Origin: Arachnomyces sp. PD_36
Lineage: Eukaryota; Ascomycota; Eurotiomycetes; Onygenales; Arachnomycetaceae
Assembly: GCA_032988195.1 (NCBI GenBank)
Contig: JANTQE010000008.1
Location: 124,001 to 188,000, forward strand
Reading direction: 5' to 3'
Length of the DNA stretch: 64,000 nucleotides
This document shows, piece by piece, positions 10,572-23,300 of this stretch; within the stretch, counting starts at the first letter, position 1, and each line of letters starts with the position of its first letter. Below the pieces are notes generated by a model. It saw nothing but the letters and a program-made list of their open reading frames with translations, was not told the DNA's origin and ran no database searches. Position numbers and translations under genes: made by a program.

Positions 10572-11873
10572 CTATTCCCTATTCTTGAGAGTTGTGCTCC
10601 AGTATACCTGGATCGATCCTGAGCTTCTACCTGGATATTGATCCGAGAACAACCTCGTCACCTCTGACCAAGGCCGTCCTTCTTCCTTTCTTAGTTTCAG
10701 CAGCAAATCCTCCTCCTCGTTAGACCACAGCTTGCCCTTTCTAGACCCATTATAAGCTTTACGGCAATTACGCCGGGTTCGTTTGATATCATGGACGGTT
10801 GAGTGGATGGCTGAATGCATATCTCCGTCTTCACATGTTGTCGGTACAGAGTCGGGCATGCAACGTGGCAGGGCACCTTCGAACAACCAAGAAAGAAATT
10901 GTAGACGTTCCTCAAGTGGTAGGGATGTGAAGTGAGAGCAGAACACAGCTAGGGAATGTTTCTTTACAAGTGATGTAGAAGTGCGACGTCGTTTGCGAGT
11001 TTGTTCTTCTGAACGCTGCGCTTTTCGCTTGCAGGTTTGAGACTGTTCACCGCTCTGGGGCTTTTTCTTTGGTGCTTTGCCAGACGTGTTGGGTTCAACG
11101 CTGGGTCGGGTGAGTAATTGCTGATGGCCCTGAATTTGGAGGGAGCTATTTGCTTGAGGAATATCATTCTGACTGTCAGGCTGTTCGCTGGAGACCTGAT
11201 GGTGTTCGGGTGCCTTTTGGAGAACGGACGGAGGTTCAGGATATGAACAAAATGTTTCAGAGACACTTGCGCCATCATCTTGCGGGAGAACTCCGTGTAG
11301 GTCATTAGCATCCCGTGCCAAATCCTCACTGAGAATTAATGGGTCAATAGGAATGTTGCTCTGTACACCTTGCAGTTTAAAGAACTCTTCCCAGCTATCA
11401 TCCGAGCCAGTTGTACTGGGTGACGATGAATTATCTCGGGCGATATCGTCCCGAAAGGAGGGAACATCTTGGAAACCGCAAGATGGGTTAGGATCCGAAT
11501 TTGGAGTGTTGTCTACTGGATCGTGTGGAGATGTCATGCCATGCGTGACGTTCTCTGTACAAGGTGTACCGGGCGGTTGTTCAGAAGATTCCTGGGGTTG
11601 AGACCTGGAGGTGGAGGTCGATGTTATATCTGACCGAGTATCTGCAGTGGTATGCACACAAACTTCAGCCGGCGGTCGTGCAGGGAGAGGGTGTCCCAAC
11701 ACTTGGGACCTGGGGGCAGGTAAAGGGTGGGACGAAAATTTTTCAGAATCTGAAGGCTTGTGAGATTTGAGGGAAGGGGATATATTGGGATTTGGGTTGC
11801 TTGAGTTCAGGGATTTGATGCGAGGGGGAATCCATGGCTTGAAATTCTCTATGCGATATGCAGGAGAGAACAT
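10572..11873 (-). CDS. Myb/SANT-like DNA-binding protein
   Basis: A putative nuclear DNA-binding protein of 433 residues, starting at the ATG at 11873 (MFSPAYRIENFKPWIPP). The upstream in-frame extension is a phenylalanine/proline-rich translation of a tandem repeat and is unlikely to be coding. The first 270 residues are Ser/Pro/Gln-rich and probably disordered. A basic patch (RKRRRT) looks like a nuclear localisation signal and is followed by a helical block (LPLEERLQFLSWLFEGAL). The C-terminal 50 residues form a Myb/SANT-like helix-turn-helix: KLWSNEEEDLLLKLR, WSEVTRLF and IQVYWSTTLK, with the spaced tryptophans of the family. Related proteins occur in Eurotiales-type fungi; the target genes are unknown. 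Confidence 0.65.
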   Translation of the reverse strand: MFSPAYRIENFKPWIPPRIKSLNSSNPNPNISPSLKSHKPSDSEKFSSHPLPAPRSQVLGHPLPARPPAEVCVHTTADTRSDITSTSTSRSQPQESSEQPPGTPCTENVTHGMTSPHDPVDNTPNSDPNPSCGFQDVPSFRDDIARDNSSSPSTTGSDDSWEEFFKLQGVQSNIPIDPLILSEDLARDANDLHGVLPQDDGASVSETFCSYPEPPSVLQKAPEHHQVSSEQPDSQNDIPQANSSLQIQGHQQLLTRPSVEPNTSGKAPKKKPQSGEQSQTCKRKAQRSEEQTRKRRRTSTSLVKKHSLAVFCSHFTSLPLEERLQFLSWLFEGALPRCMPDSVPTTCEDGDMHSAIHSTVHDIKRTRRNCRKAYNGSRKGKLWSNEEEDLLLKLRKEEGRPWSEVTRLFSDQYPGRSSGSIQVYWSTTLKNRE

Positions 11874-13245
11874 CGTGTGAAGGGAGGGGAACGGGGCAAA
11901 GAAGGGGAACGGGGCAAAGAAGGGGAAATTGGGAAGGAATGGGATGAGGAAGAAAGTAGAGGGAGACTGAAAGCTTACGGTTCCGCTGGCCTTTTTATAT
12001 CTTTCTGAGAGCTTCGCCTCCATCTTTCCGCCTCAAATATCGCTAAGAGCAAGGGGACGAACTTTCCCGTCTTCAAATGCCGAACCAGATCGCTGACGTG
12101 TCCACCTTCATCAAAAATGTCGTATGAAGGCTGACTTCTGTTACCCACGACCAATCGCGTCCGGAAAGTGCAGATCCAAGGCCTAAAAGTGAAACACATC
12201 ATTTGGTCCGGCGTCGAAAGACAGGTCAAATGGGTGCGGCATTTTTTGTTATGACTGATAAGCAAGGCAGGAACCCTGTAAGTAAATGAGTCCCGTAGGT
12301 GAAAGGAGGTGTGCAGCCTTGCTCGTCCTATCCAAGGTGTTATGCATGCCATCCCCATAGCTAGGAAAACTCAAGAACCTCGTTTTCCGTCGAAAATATG
12401 AAATATCCAGAGCCCGGCAGATAGTGCCTTCGTAAGAGCATAGAGAAGAGACCAGATCAATGCGTGCAAGGGAAACAGAGGGCTAGGGATAATAGGAAGG
12501 AAACGGCCAGGACTTCAGAACTGCTGATGATGCACAGCTCCGTAAGAACTCATTCTGACCGCAAAAGAACAGCGGTCAAACCCCTGACAGAAGAGAGAAC
12601 ACCGGCGAAGGCGACGTGGACATCCCAGAGCCAATGAAGCGACGATAGGCGTGCGCAAAGACGTCACAAGATAGTCGAGAACTCCGTAGCTGCAGGGTGA
12701 AAAAAAGGAGGGGACGGCGCCATACCCAAAAAGGGCATTGCTCGGATAGAGCGGCACCTTGGAAGGGGGCAGTGCACTGGGCGAGGGAGATTGGGAAGGG
12801 AAAAGAAAGGAAGACAGAGTGCGTCGTCGTTCGAAGAGACGTGTCGGGGTTTATATAGATTCAGTAGACACGTTGAAGCGGCAGCAGAAACCTGTAAAAG
12901 CAGCAAGAGATGGCGCTATCCCTGAAACGGTAAACGCTAAACCGCAACGGGTAGAGACATGACCGCTTGCGGAAAGCGGTGGCGGCCGGCAGAAGGGCGG
13001 TTCAATCAGGGCCGGATCCGGCGCCCCGCTAACCGGCACAACGTATACTGTTCTGTCTTTCGTATCTTTGCCATCTTAGACAAGGTCGTCGTCGTCGGTC
13101 CTCGTAAGTATTATAAAACTAATGCTTTAAACCCCACCCAACCATCCCTTTCATATCCACGTTAAAAAGAAGGGGAAAAAATTGAACGTTAGAGAAAAGA
13201 AAAAAAAAAGACCTCCATCACCACAGAATACAAGAAGAATCAAAA
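11874..13245. other. Intergenic region upstream of the Myb-like gene
   Basis: Two exact 18-bp copies of a GGGGAACGGGGCAAAGAA unit lie at 11886-11921, followed by a diverged third. The rest holds only short open frames on both strands, none with protein-like content. It separates the 5' end of the Myb-like gene from the 3' end of eIF3k. Confidence 0.4.
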
Positions 13246-14289
13246 TCAAGCCGCAGTCTCAAACCCCCTCCTAACCACCCTCCCAAACATCTCCACCCCA
13301 ACCTTCTCCCCCTTAACCTCCCCCCTAGCCTCATTCTCCTTATTAATAGGAACCTTCACCACCTTCCCCCCATCCTCAACCACCCACCCACAAACATCAA
13401 CAACAAATTTCTCCAACCCATCCCCACCCCTCAAATCAAGCCACGAAGCAAGCACATCGGCGCCGATCTCGCGGAACGCCTTCCCCACCTCGACAGCGAT
13501 GCGGACGCGGACTAGTTCCTCGAAGCCGGCGACGTCGGCGACCAGGTCGGCGTAGAGGTCGTCTGAGTTGAGGGTTGACCAGAAGAGGGAGTATTGGGCG
13601 GATTCTAGGAGGGTGGAGAGGCGGGCGAGTTTTTGGATGGATTCGACTAGGTCGGAGGTTTGTGGGGTGGGGATTCCTTGGGCCTGGGAGGAGGATGTTG
13701 ATGAGGCGGGGAAGGGTTGTGTGTGCGGGGGGAGGAGGGCGAGGGAGAGGGAGAAGGCTGGGGAGGGGAAGATGGTGAGGGATTTGGCGAGGATGTTGGT
13801 TGTTGTTTCGGGGTGGAGGAGGTGGGGGTTGAATTGGTATCTAGAAGGGGTTTTCGAAGACGTAGGTTAGCCAACTTGCTTCTTTCTTGAGCGTGTATGA
13901 ATCGCAGTATAAACAGATTTCAAGACCCTCTTTCTCTTTCAGATAGAGCTAATAGATACTCCAACATCAATCACCCTGGTTCAAGAGGGCAATCATCCCG
14001 GATAATAGGAAACGTGGATAAAAAGAATATTCATCATTGAAGAAGGAAGGACATCTCTCCATTCGTTCATTCCCATCGTAGCCAGCCAGCAGCAGAAACT
14101 GAAAAAAAAAGATACTCACAACTTCAACAACGCCAAATTCGCATAACAATCAAACGTCCTATCCTCGCACTGCTGCACCACATAGTCTTGAAACACGGTC
14201 GTGGTCTCCGGGTTATATCTATCCAGACCGTTTAGGATCGCGTCGATGTGCGAGGGCCGCGTTTCGCATTTGTCGAATGAGAGGACCAT
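13246..14289 (-). CDS. Translation initiation factor eIF3 subunit K
   Basis: Component of the eIF3 complex, which loads mRNA on the 40S ribosome. Exon 1 (14289-14120) starts MVLSFDKCETRPSHIDAIL and includes NPETTTVFQDYVVQQCEDR and FDCYANLALLKL, hallmarks of eIF3k. A 279-bp intron (GTGAGT donor, CTAG acceptor, phase 2) leads to exon 2 (13840-13246), beginning YQFNPHLLHPETT and running through the PCI/winged-helix part (EVGKAFREIGADVLASWL) to a stop after RRGFETAA. The total of 254 residues fits fungal eIF3k. The intron is longer than most in the window. Exon 2 is strongly C/A-rich on its coding strand, giving long spurious frames on the opposite strand. Confidence 0.9.
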
Positions 14290-15570
14290 CTTTTAGGTTG
14301 GGTATTATGTGTTCTTTTGTGTTTTTTCTTTGCTCTCCTCCTTCGCTCAACTCGAGTGGGTTTCTTTTTTGAGGTTGCCGATTCGAGGGAGTAAGTGGTA
14401 AGGTGTGGTGGTTGGGGTTAGAGGCTCGGCTCGTGAGGAGAGTGAGGTATTCGGAGAGAAGGATCACGGTGAAGGAGGTAGATATGAGAGTGAGAGGAGG
14501 AATGGGTGAAATGGTATCGCTGGGGTTAAAATTGATGTGAAGTTGTTCGATTCTTTGATTTTTGATGTTGAACTTCTTTTTTTGTGTTGTGTTCAAGCTA
14601 AACCGAATGGAGAAAATCGGGCCGAAACTCTGGATATCAGATCGACCTCCTTCGCAAAGCTTAGGTCACTGTCGCCAAAGGAACTTTACATACATAGTAC
14701 CTGGAGAAACTGTCTGGAGCTACATAATACATTACTAGAGTTATTATTTGATAAAAAAAACTTGTGCGCGTGCATGCTTGCAATAAAAAATAGTACTCAT
14801 TTCCTGAAACAAAACACAATGGGTATTAGTAACAGGGAGGGACAGACGGAAAGACGACGCAGAAACGGAAAAAAGAGATCTATATGTACATCGTCGAAAA
14901 CCCGACCGAAAACGCGAGAGACGGCAAAAAAGGAAAAGTGAAAGATAAAAAGAAAAAAACTAAGCGCCATGCTCCCCCCCAAAATCGCAAAGTCTATATA
15001 CAAAACACACCACACAAATGTTGCGCCGGTAACTATGAGGATAAACTCCCTTTCCCATGATATAAAAAGATGCAATGCATGCCCAGGTTGATCCACGGCC
15101 GTTTGTTGAAAGTTTGAAAGAAAACCGAACCCAAGCATGTACCGAAAACGAGATGATGACGGGAAAAGGGAAAAAGAACCACCTCATTATTGGCGCACTT
15201 CATGGTAGAGGGAAAAGGGGATGGAAAAAGGGCTATAGGAAATAAGACATATCAAGAAAGAAAAAGGGGAGTATAGAAGAAACTGCTTCGATCCGTTGGA
15301 AACAAGAGAAACAAAACCAATCGGGAAGGGGTAATCTGACATCGGGAGGGAAATTGGAAAGGACAGATGCAAGAACGCAGAGGATATAAAAAGACAAGGA
15401 GACCGTTACTGCGTATAGGCGCGTCTCTGGGGAATCGTATGGTGAGATAGATAGGGGTTTTAATCGGGAGGGTCGGTAGCCTGGATTAAAATATCCGGGT
15501 CTAATATAGTTGTTTTCCATTGATCTGTTTGGATCGTATTGGAATATGTAAAAGAGCGGTGGAGGTGTTG
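14290..15570. other. Intergenic: eIF3k promoter and Lst7 3' flank
   Basis: No coding region recognised. Short frames with hydrophobic translations around 14800-15500 are composition artefacts of A-rich DNA. Confidence 0.4.
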
Positions 15571-17242
15571 TTACGCAACGACCGACCGTCGCTGTCCGAT
15601 TGGGATAGGTTTCGCGGGTGCCCCAATGTCACTCGCTTCATGTGTATGGCGAGGCTTGCGTCTGGTACTATCCTTGCTCATCTCTGCAGGGGAGGATCGA
15701 GGTATGGACGCTGGAGAGCCCGCTTCTCGCCCTCCACCGATGGTGCTGCAGATGAAACGTTCTTCCGAAATGGGTAGACCGCCGAATAATTGCCCCAGTT
15801 GCTGTAGTAGAACTACGAATTGAGCATGCAGCTCTGCGAAAATGTATTCGTTCCCGACAATCTCAGCCAAATTCCTAGCACGGATCTGACCAGCGCGACG
15901 CGAGTGGCCGTCTGGATCAACGGTTCGACCAGTGAGGAAGGACGAAACGGGGGTGAAATGGCTGCTGGGTTCGCTACTGTTCGCACTAGAATCTCCGTCC
16001 TCGCGGCGCCTTTCCTCTTCCTGATAACGTTCAGCCGCATTCAGGATGCTGGAGGCTATGCGCTCGAACGCGCGCCAGATGATTGGAGTTGCGCGGAAGG
16101 CTCTCCTCGAGTCCTTCCCGGCAAGAGCGACGAGGGCGTAGCTCCGACGTTTACCCCTGGCCTTGGGATCGGGGAGACGGAAGATGTATGCGATTGTGTA
16201 ACCGGCCTCGGAATCGCCAAAACAAAGAGGACCAGAAGATAGACCGCGAGGTAGTAGTTCGCAGCTGAGTGTGCGGATGGAAGATCGTCGGAGAAGAGCA
16301 TAATCTTCGAGATTGGGTGGGCCGCGGAGGGAGAGGTAGGTAATTAGGTGAGTATGACAGGCGGAGTCCGACGAAACGGCGGAAGTGCGTAGGGAGTCTG
16401 GTGAGGAGTGATGTGGGTGAGTCTCGTAGTAATCGTCTTCTTGTTCGTCATGCTTGCTACCACAGGAGTAGACGACCTCCCGCGATCGTAGAACAGGACT
16501 TCCATTTCGACCTTTTCCATCCTCCTTTGGTGTACCTGGGGCTCCAACCGGGAGTTGCTTGCTCACATCGTCGGGCAGGGTCAGACTGCAGCTGGCGCAT
16601 GTGTCCCCTTCGGCACCACCAAAGCGATTAAGTTTCTCGGTATCGGAATGGCCAGAACGATCCCTGAGGAACAAGGGAGATTCCTCGATTTTCTGGTCGG
16701 TTGCAGCGGTGGAGTCGATGGCTTCGTCAGTGTTGGGATCGCGAAGCGGTGAAGAGGTCGCGGAAGTTTGCTGGTGGGCTGCAGAAGTTCTGGAACGGTC
16801 TACTGGTTTGGTGTCGCGACCGCGTTCAAAAGAGGTCCCGTGGGAGGACGAGGTGTCATGGGAGGCAGAGAGAGAGCTTTTGGGAGAGAATTCGGACGGG
16901 TCTGGGTAGCATTGAGGGCAGGAGAAAGGGAGGATCTGGGAGCAGAGGATGGAGGTGGGACCATGCACTTCACAGAAGTGTGTCAAAGAGAGCTAGAATT
17001 GGAAGAAGAGGTCAGTCGTCGGTGTTGTTACACAGTTGGAATTCCAAGAAGTGCGAGAGAGTAACACAGAAGTGACGGGTTGGGGAGGTGCATGTGCGTC
17101 GCGGGTCCGGAACCACGGTGAGTGAGAGTAGAACACCCAGAGAAGTCCGGAAGACCGCGAAGCGCAGATCGAGATCGCAAGATCGTGGGGAATCGGCGGT
17201 AGATGGGGATAGAGATTGGAGAGCACTTACAATGATATCCAT
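15571..17242 (-). CDS. Folliculin/Lst7 homologue (DENN-type longin protein)
   Basis: Lst7, partner of Lst4, is the fungal folliculin orthologue: a GTPase-activating complex for Rag/Gtr GTPases in amino-acid signalling to TORC1 at the vacuole. A tiny first exon (17242-17231, MDII) is spliced with a GTAAGT donor and TTCTAG acceptor to exon 2 (16992-15571), giving LSLTHFCEVHGPTSILCSQ, the signature N-terminus of folliculin. After a disordered Ser-rich insert, a longin core follows (SLRGPPNLEDYALLRRSSIR, GYTIAYIFRLPD, SYALVALAG), then a helical region. Total about 477 residues. It marks the left border of the beta-lactam cluster. Confident in the family; the exact C-terminus is less certain. Confidence 0.85.
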
Positions 17243-20200
17243 AGCTAAACGAAGGTTGAGAAGGTGATGCTGGTAGTTCTATCTCGTTCAACACATCACG
17301 GCGGGCTGATTGCAAGGGATAGACATGCTTCTTTGAATGAGGATAGGATAGTGCAGGAGAGTCGAATGGTGGGAGTGTTGATTAACGAAAGTGGTGGTGA
17401 GAAGAGGGAGGATGGTAAAAGAGTGTGATGGTCAGTCGAAGTGAATGAAGGTGAAGAAGCGAACAGTGAAGATGAAGAGGATGAAGAGTGTTAAAGAAGA
17501 AGAAGCAGAAGCGACTCCGTTCACGTCACATGTGAATGTAAGCGTCGTATGTCTCGAGTCTCTTCGCTAACTCTGACGACGAAAGAGAGAAAGAGTGGAA
17601 GCGAAGGCAGATTCGATCGATCTGAAATGTGATGGAAGTGTCAAAGTCAGAGAGAGAGAGAGAAAGGGGATCCAAGGGATGGAGGAAGAAGAAGAAGAAG
17701 AAGAAGAAAAGAAGAAACTTCTTTTACTTTTTGGATATATCCTTTTCTTCTTATCCTTCTCGTCGTCTTTCCTCTGCGTCTACTACTACCACTACTACTG
17801 CTACATACTACACCTTTCTTCCAAGTTAACCAACGGACCGATGAACCCATCCAAGGTACATCTAAAGGTAAGCATCCGCAGGTATCTTTTTTACCTTCCG
17901 GAGATAAGGAAGGGGGAGGGGGGTGGTATTGGTTACCGTATTATGACCAACTTCCGTTCATCCTTACCGTAAAGACGGTTCTGGCCAATCTTACCATACG
18001 AAAATAACCAGCCATTGGACAAAACAGGAAGACGGTCTAGACTAAAGAGGGTAAAGCGTGAAACCTGCAGAAGAACGAGTGGAATTTCTGGAAAGTTGAT
18101 CCGATCAGCCAATCAGCTTCCAGATAATCCAATTCTTCTTGCTTCTTCGGGATTTGAAAGAGCCTCATCTTCCCCCGAGACAGAGATAGAACAATGACTT
18201 TCAGGAGGGATGGTCTTTACAATCCTCTTTCTTCTCTTTTCTTCTCGAGTCTTCTTAACCCTCCTCATCCCCGTCATCACTACACAAATATAATGATCCT
18301 CCTTCATCTGGCCACCACTCCGAAATCGTCTCCACACGCCACATGGATGAACCGACCGCTGATCTTCTCTCTTTCGTTCGTTCAACTTTCCTCATCAACC
18401 GATTCATCCCGGATGAGAGGATCCACTCGCTCCGTGTTGAACCGGAATCTGGGAATTCTCCCGAACTCTTTTCTTCCTTTTTTCTTCCTTTTTGCTTCTT
18501 TTTTGCTTCCACACTTCTTCCACCCAACCTTCCATTGCTTCCATCGGCGGAACGAACGGGCGAGACTCGGATATTAACCTCGAGCTCGAGCTCAGATCTT
18601 CGCTTCGACACATCACTGACGCAAAAGGGGGATTCCACACACGAGATATTCATAGCCATCGTACATGTAGCCAGGGCCATCACAGCCATCAAAGCCATCT
18701 GAGCCATCTCTTCAGTCAAATCCCGAACAGTTTCAACTCCTTCCTCGCCTCTCCCTCCCTCACACCCTCATCCCACCGATCCCTGCTCTGCGTGGGAGAC
18801 CAATCGCGAATTACAAAAATAAGAAATGAAACACCTGTAAGAAAAAACGTGGACGGACGGCACCCCCGATCCGAGATTCTCTCTCCCCTATCCCTGCCGA
18901 AGCGAGGGCATCGAAAAACGGTGAGAGCAAGAGATCCGAACACATCTCGGTCGACAAGACAAGGCTTCGACTGACAAAGAATTGTACATATTATTCCAGA
19001 TTAAAGACCAGTATCCTACCTCCCTTCAATTCTTCCGCCAATTCCTCCGTATATTAACCCCCTTTTTACCTACCCTAATTATCCTTAATTACCCTCCAAC
19101 CCGGCCCATTCAGCCCTTCATCTCATCCCGTGTCGCAGAATCTGCAAAGAAGAAAAAATATCAACCAGCAACCACGCGATCAGGATCTCCCCCTGATCCC
19201 AGTCCAAAACGTGGGGATTTCCTCATGTAAAAAATTAAAATAAAATTAGTTCTTCCATGTCCTTCGTCCAGTGAGATGTCGTCAATTCGATTTCGATGCA
19301 CACGACACACATGTTGATTAATTTTAAGGTATTTCATGTTTTGTGAAGATGGTCGCTCCGCCGCCTTTCGGAGACATAAGCATAAGCATAAGCGTAACGG
19401 CTTTTTTATTTCCTTTTTCACCGTCCAGCGGATCTTCCCGCCGTCGGCACGCGACGAACATCATCTCATCTGATCTCATCTCTCATCTTACTGTGCACTC
19501 AACCTTGTCCGTAAATAATACCTCTAACTGATATCCATATCAATATCAATTACCGCGACAGGGACAACCCCTTCTCGGGCTGGGGGGGTCACTCACCGCA
19601 TCATAAAAGAATATATAAATCCACGCATCCCCCCGTCGGGACATGAGTCAATGACATTTCTCTCAATTCCGGCCCCCGAATCCGCATATCTTTCATCCAG
19701 CTATCCGAATGGGGTAATCGCACTCCTTCCTTCCTTCACTGGAGTTGCTTCACTGACACTGACACCGACAGCTGAAAACACGGAGGGTGAAATACGTAAT
19801 AACCCCGTAGATCTGTCGGGGCGTTTTCGAAGGAGAGAGAGAATCCTTTCGAGACGTTGCTACCTCGTGGCTTTCTGGCCCCCAACGGAAAGTTTAAAAG
19901 TTTAAAATATCGCGATGATCCAACCGGATTTGTTGGGTATGTCAGGTCAGGTCAGGTCAGTCAGGTACGATCGGGATCGCTGATGGCATGGAGGCATAGC
20001 CACGAGGGAGGGCAAGGGTAGTTTGAGGGATAAATGACTAGGTGGGTGTTTACATAGGATGGTGACTGAGGTTGTTGATCGGTTCAAACCGACGGTGAGT
20101 ATTTCAAGCTGTGATATAGCTCATAAAAAGGAACTTCGATAGATCGTAGCTACACAAGAAAGGCTAGAAGTGGAAAGTGCTAGTATGCCCAATTTTTAAT

Positions 20201-20316
20201 CTCTACTACCATTACATACAGGAGAAAAAACAGTGATAACGCTGGATTGAGAAGAATCAAAAAAATATATATCTCTCTCGCAATACTGATCCTTCATCTA
20301 AATACCCCAAACCCAT
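17243..20316. other. 3.1 kb intergenic region, no convincing gene
   Basis: Upstream flank of Lst7 and 3' flank of pcbAB. It contains purine/pyrimidine-rich microsatellites (GAA runs near 17685-17710), AAGCAT repeats near 19376-19395, and a GGTCA-type repeat near 19940-19965. A TATATAAAT box at about 19610 is followed 40 bp later by an 84-codon plus-strand frame at 19651-19905 with no family resemblance. A TGAGTCA element (binding site type of Gcn4/CpcA) lies at about 19644-19650. I see no supported gene. Confidence 0.45.
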
Positions 20317-23300
20317 CTATGACAACCCAAGGTAAGACACTACCTGCTCACATATCTTCACAATCTGCTCCTCATTCTTCACCCACGAGAAATGGGTATC
20401 TCCCAACAATGTAACCAACTTAATAGCCTCTCTCCCAACAAGGCGGTCCAAACTATTATACTCAGACTTCATGTAGTAATCATACAGTATCCTCTGATGC
20501 TCGGAACGATAAATATCATTCATCTTCTGCGCTCTGAAGAGTACGATACTTGACGTGTTACCCACCACACTCGCGAGGTCTGTTGTGGAGGGCGTATATC
20601 GGTAGTGTATCGGTTCAATGATATCCTCCTCTCCCTCAAACCCGATAGCGCACGTTGCACCCTTTACATCGAAGTATGAATCGATGAACATGAGACTTCC
20701 GACTTTCTCCGGATTTTCCTGAATACTTAATTGGCGGGAAATCTCCAGAGAGAGTAGGCCCCCGAAACTCCAGCCGAGGAAGTGATATGGTCCATGCGGC
20801 TGGATCTGCCGGATGTATTGTAGGTAGAATGTGCCGAGTTCCTCGAAAGTTTGGAGGCGGGATGTGTGTCGGTAGTAGTTGTTGAAGACGACCAGGTTGG
20901 AGTGTGGGAGGTGGCGGACGATGTTGTTGAAGTAGCTTTCTGCTCCGCCTTCGCCTGGCGGGAGGACGAAGAGGATTGGGCCGCGCCGCGAGCCGTTGCG
21001 GAATTCGAAGTAGGGGATGAAATCGTCTTCGGTTCCGTTTATGGTTTTGTTCATGTTGGGGGTAGGGCGTGAGTGTGTTGACTCGAGGGTGTGCTCGATG
21101 ACCTGCTCGAGTTTTGTCTTGAATGCGGTTGAGAATATCTCTGTTTCAATTGGGTCAAGGCGGCTGTCGATGTGGAAAACCATCTGACTACCAAGGCAGA
21201 TACCAGTAACATCCAGCAAGCTGTCACCGGTATCGACCTCGTCGGGTGATTTGCTCACACTATAATCACCCATCTCCCCATCCATACTCCACCTTCCAGT
21301 CCTTGCTGCGCCCTGGTCAAATTGCCCGAGGTAGTTGAAGCTAACTCGTGGGAGTTTCCCTTCCGCGTACCCGAAGAGAGGTCCATATCCAATTCCGTTG
21401 TTGGGGACTTTTCTGAACCGCTCCTTGGTGCTGGTAATACGTTCCGCCAAGTCGTCAGAGGCAGATACTTTGAAGGGATACATAGTGGTGAACCATCCTA
21501 GAGTATTGCTGATGTTCAGGGATGGATCGATATCCTCACGACCATGGCCTTCTAGGGTGACGTAATTGGTTTCGCTCTGTGTCACCTCTTGAAGGGCACT
21601 TCCAAGTGCGACAAGAAGCAACTCGTTGATTCGAGTGTTATACGCCCGGTTGCAGTCTCTCAGTATAGACTTTGTCTGTTCGGTAGTCAGAGACCAGCTT
21701 GATTGAATTGAGGATGCCACTGGTGACGGCATGTTATCGTTTCTCACTGCCACCTCATCTCTTAACGTTTCCCAATACGACCTCTCCCCTTCAGCGAAGG
21801 AGTAATCTTGGACAGCCTGAGACCATTGTCGATAGCTGGTTTGTTTTTGCCCGAGATCTTTACCATTATAGAGGGTCTCCAAATCCCGAATAAGGAAACA
21901 CCAGCTCACTGTATCGACGATCAGATGGTGAATCGCGAGCCACACCCTGGCGGAACCGTCTTCATATCCATGGACATAGGCAACAGCAAACATCGGCCCA
22001 TCTTCAAGGTTAAGACCACTTTGCCATTGTCCAAGGGCATGACTGAAACTTGTTTCCAGATTCCGGATGTCGAGAATATTTAATTTTGGCTTCCTCTCTG
22101 CACTCTCTGGACCATATGACTGCACATATTTACCACCAGTATTTCGGAATTGAAGACGGAATGCGTCGTGGTGATTGTACAAAGAGTCGATAGCCCGAGT
22201 AAGCCTCTCAGTATCGAGTTCTGGAGTCTTGATAAAGAACGATTGATTCCAATGATGCGGGTTCTTCAAGTTTTTGGCAAAGAACCAGTCTTGGATGGGT
22301 AACATCGGAAGTTCCCCTGTCAACTGCCCTTGCTCGGAACGGAATTCAATCGCATTCTGTCCGTCACCGCCCACGGAGACATTATCACAGATGCCTCGAA
22401 TGGTCTTGAAATCGAAGATGTCTTTCACAGTGACCTTGAGACCTAGCTCGTTGCGACTCTGAGACACGAGTTGCAGTGATAGGATACTATCACCACCGAG
22501 ATGGAAGAAATCATCGTCAATACCAACGTCCTCAATGCCAAGAACTGATGACCATAGCTGGCAAATCTGCTTTTCAAGGACGTTTCGTGGAACAGCATAC
22601 GCTGCCTTCTCTTGGTTGAGATCAACGTCTGGAAGTGCTCTGGTATCCAGCTTCCCATTAATGGTCATTGGCAATTTCCCTTCCACGCGAACGAAGCGCG
22701 CGGGGACCATGTAATATGGCAATTTCTTCTGGAGGAACGTAGCCAGATCAGTCCTCTGAAGGCGAAGGTCTTCGGACACATAATATCCTATCAACTGCTT
22801 CGCCTGTCTCGAATGGGGTAAGTCCTTATTATACTTGGCAAGCACAACGCACTCCTTCACACTCGGATGAGAGGCAAGAACAGATCTGATCTCGGAGAGC
22901 TCCACACGGAACCCGTTTATCTTGACTTGGAAATCATTCCGACCTAAGAACTCCAACTTTCCATCCCATTGGTAGCGAACGAGGTCGCCGGTTTTGTAAA
23001 TGCGGGTGTGGCTGCCACTGCAGATTTCCTCGTCGCTGCGGAATGGGTTATCTAGGAAGCGTTGGTTGGTGATTTCGGGCCGGTTTAGGTATCCCCGAGC
23101 TAGACAATCGCCTGATAAATGAAGTTCACCCACAGCACCGGGAGGAAGTAATTGCAGGCGGTCGTTAAGGATATACCCCTTCATATTAGGGAGTAATTCA
23201 CCCATGGAATTTTCAAATCCGTCGTCCCCCTTGAAGGTGTTTACCATGTTGTATACTGTGGTTTCGGTCACTCCGTACGCATTGTTCACCGTCCCCTTGA

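Noticed and set aside
10572..12023. Longer Myb-like protein starting at 12023
   Set aside because: The added 50 residues translate a tandem repeat (FFAPFPFFAPFP) and span likely 5' leader; the ATG at 11873 is the better start.
13568..13870. Gly/Arg-rich and Pro/Ser-rich frames around eIF3k exon 2
   Set aside because: They are out-of-frame readings of a C/A-biased coding exon; the correct frame gives a conserved eIF3k.
17595..18974. Several 120-160 codon frames in the region upstream of Lst7
   Set aside because: Low-complexity composition, no splice continuity and no family resemblance.
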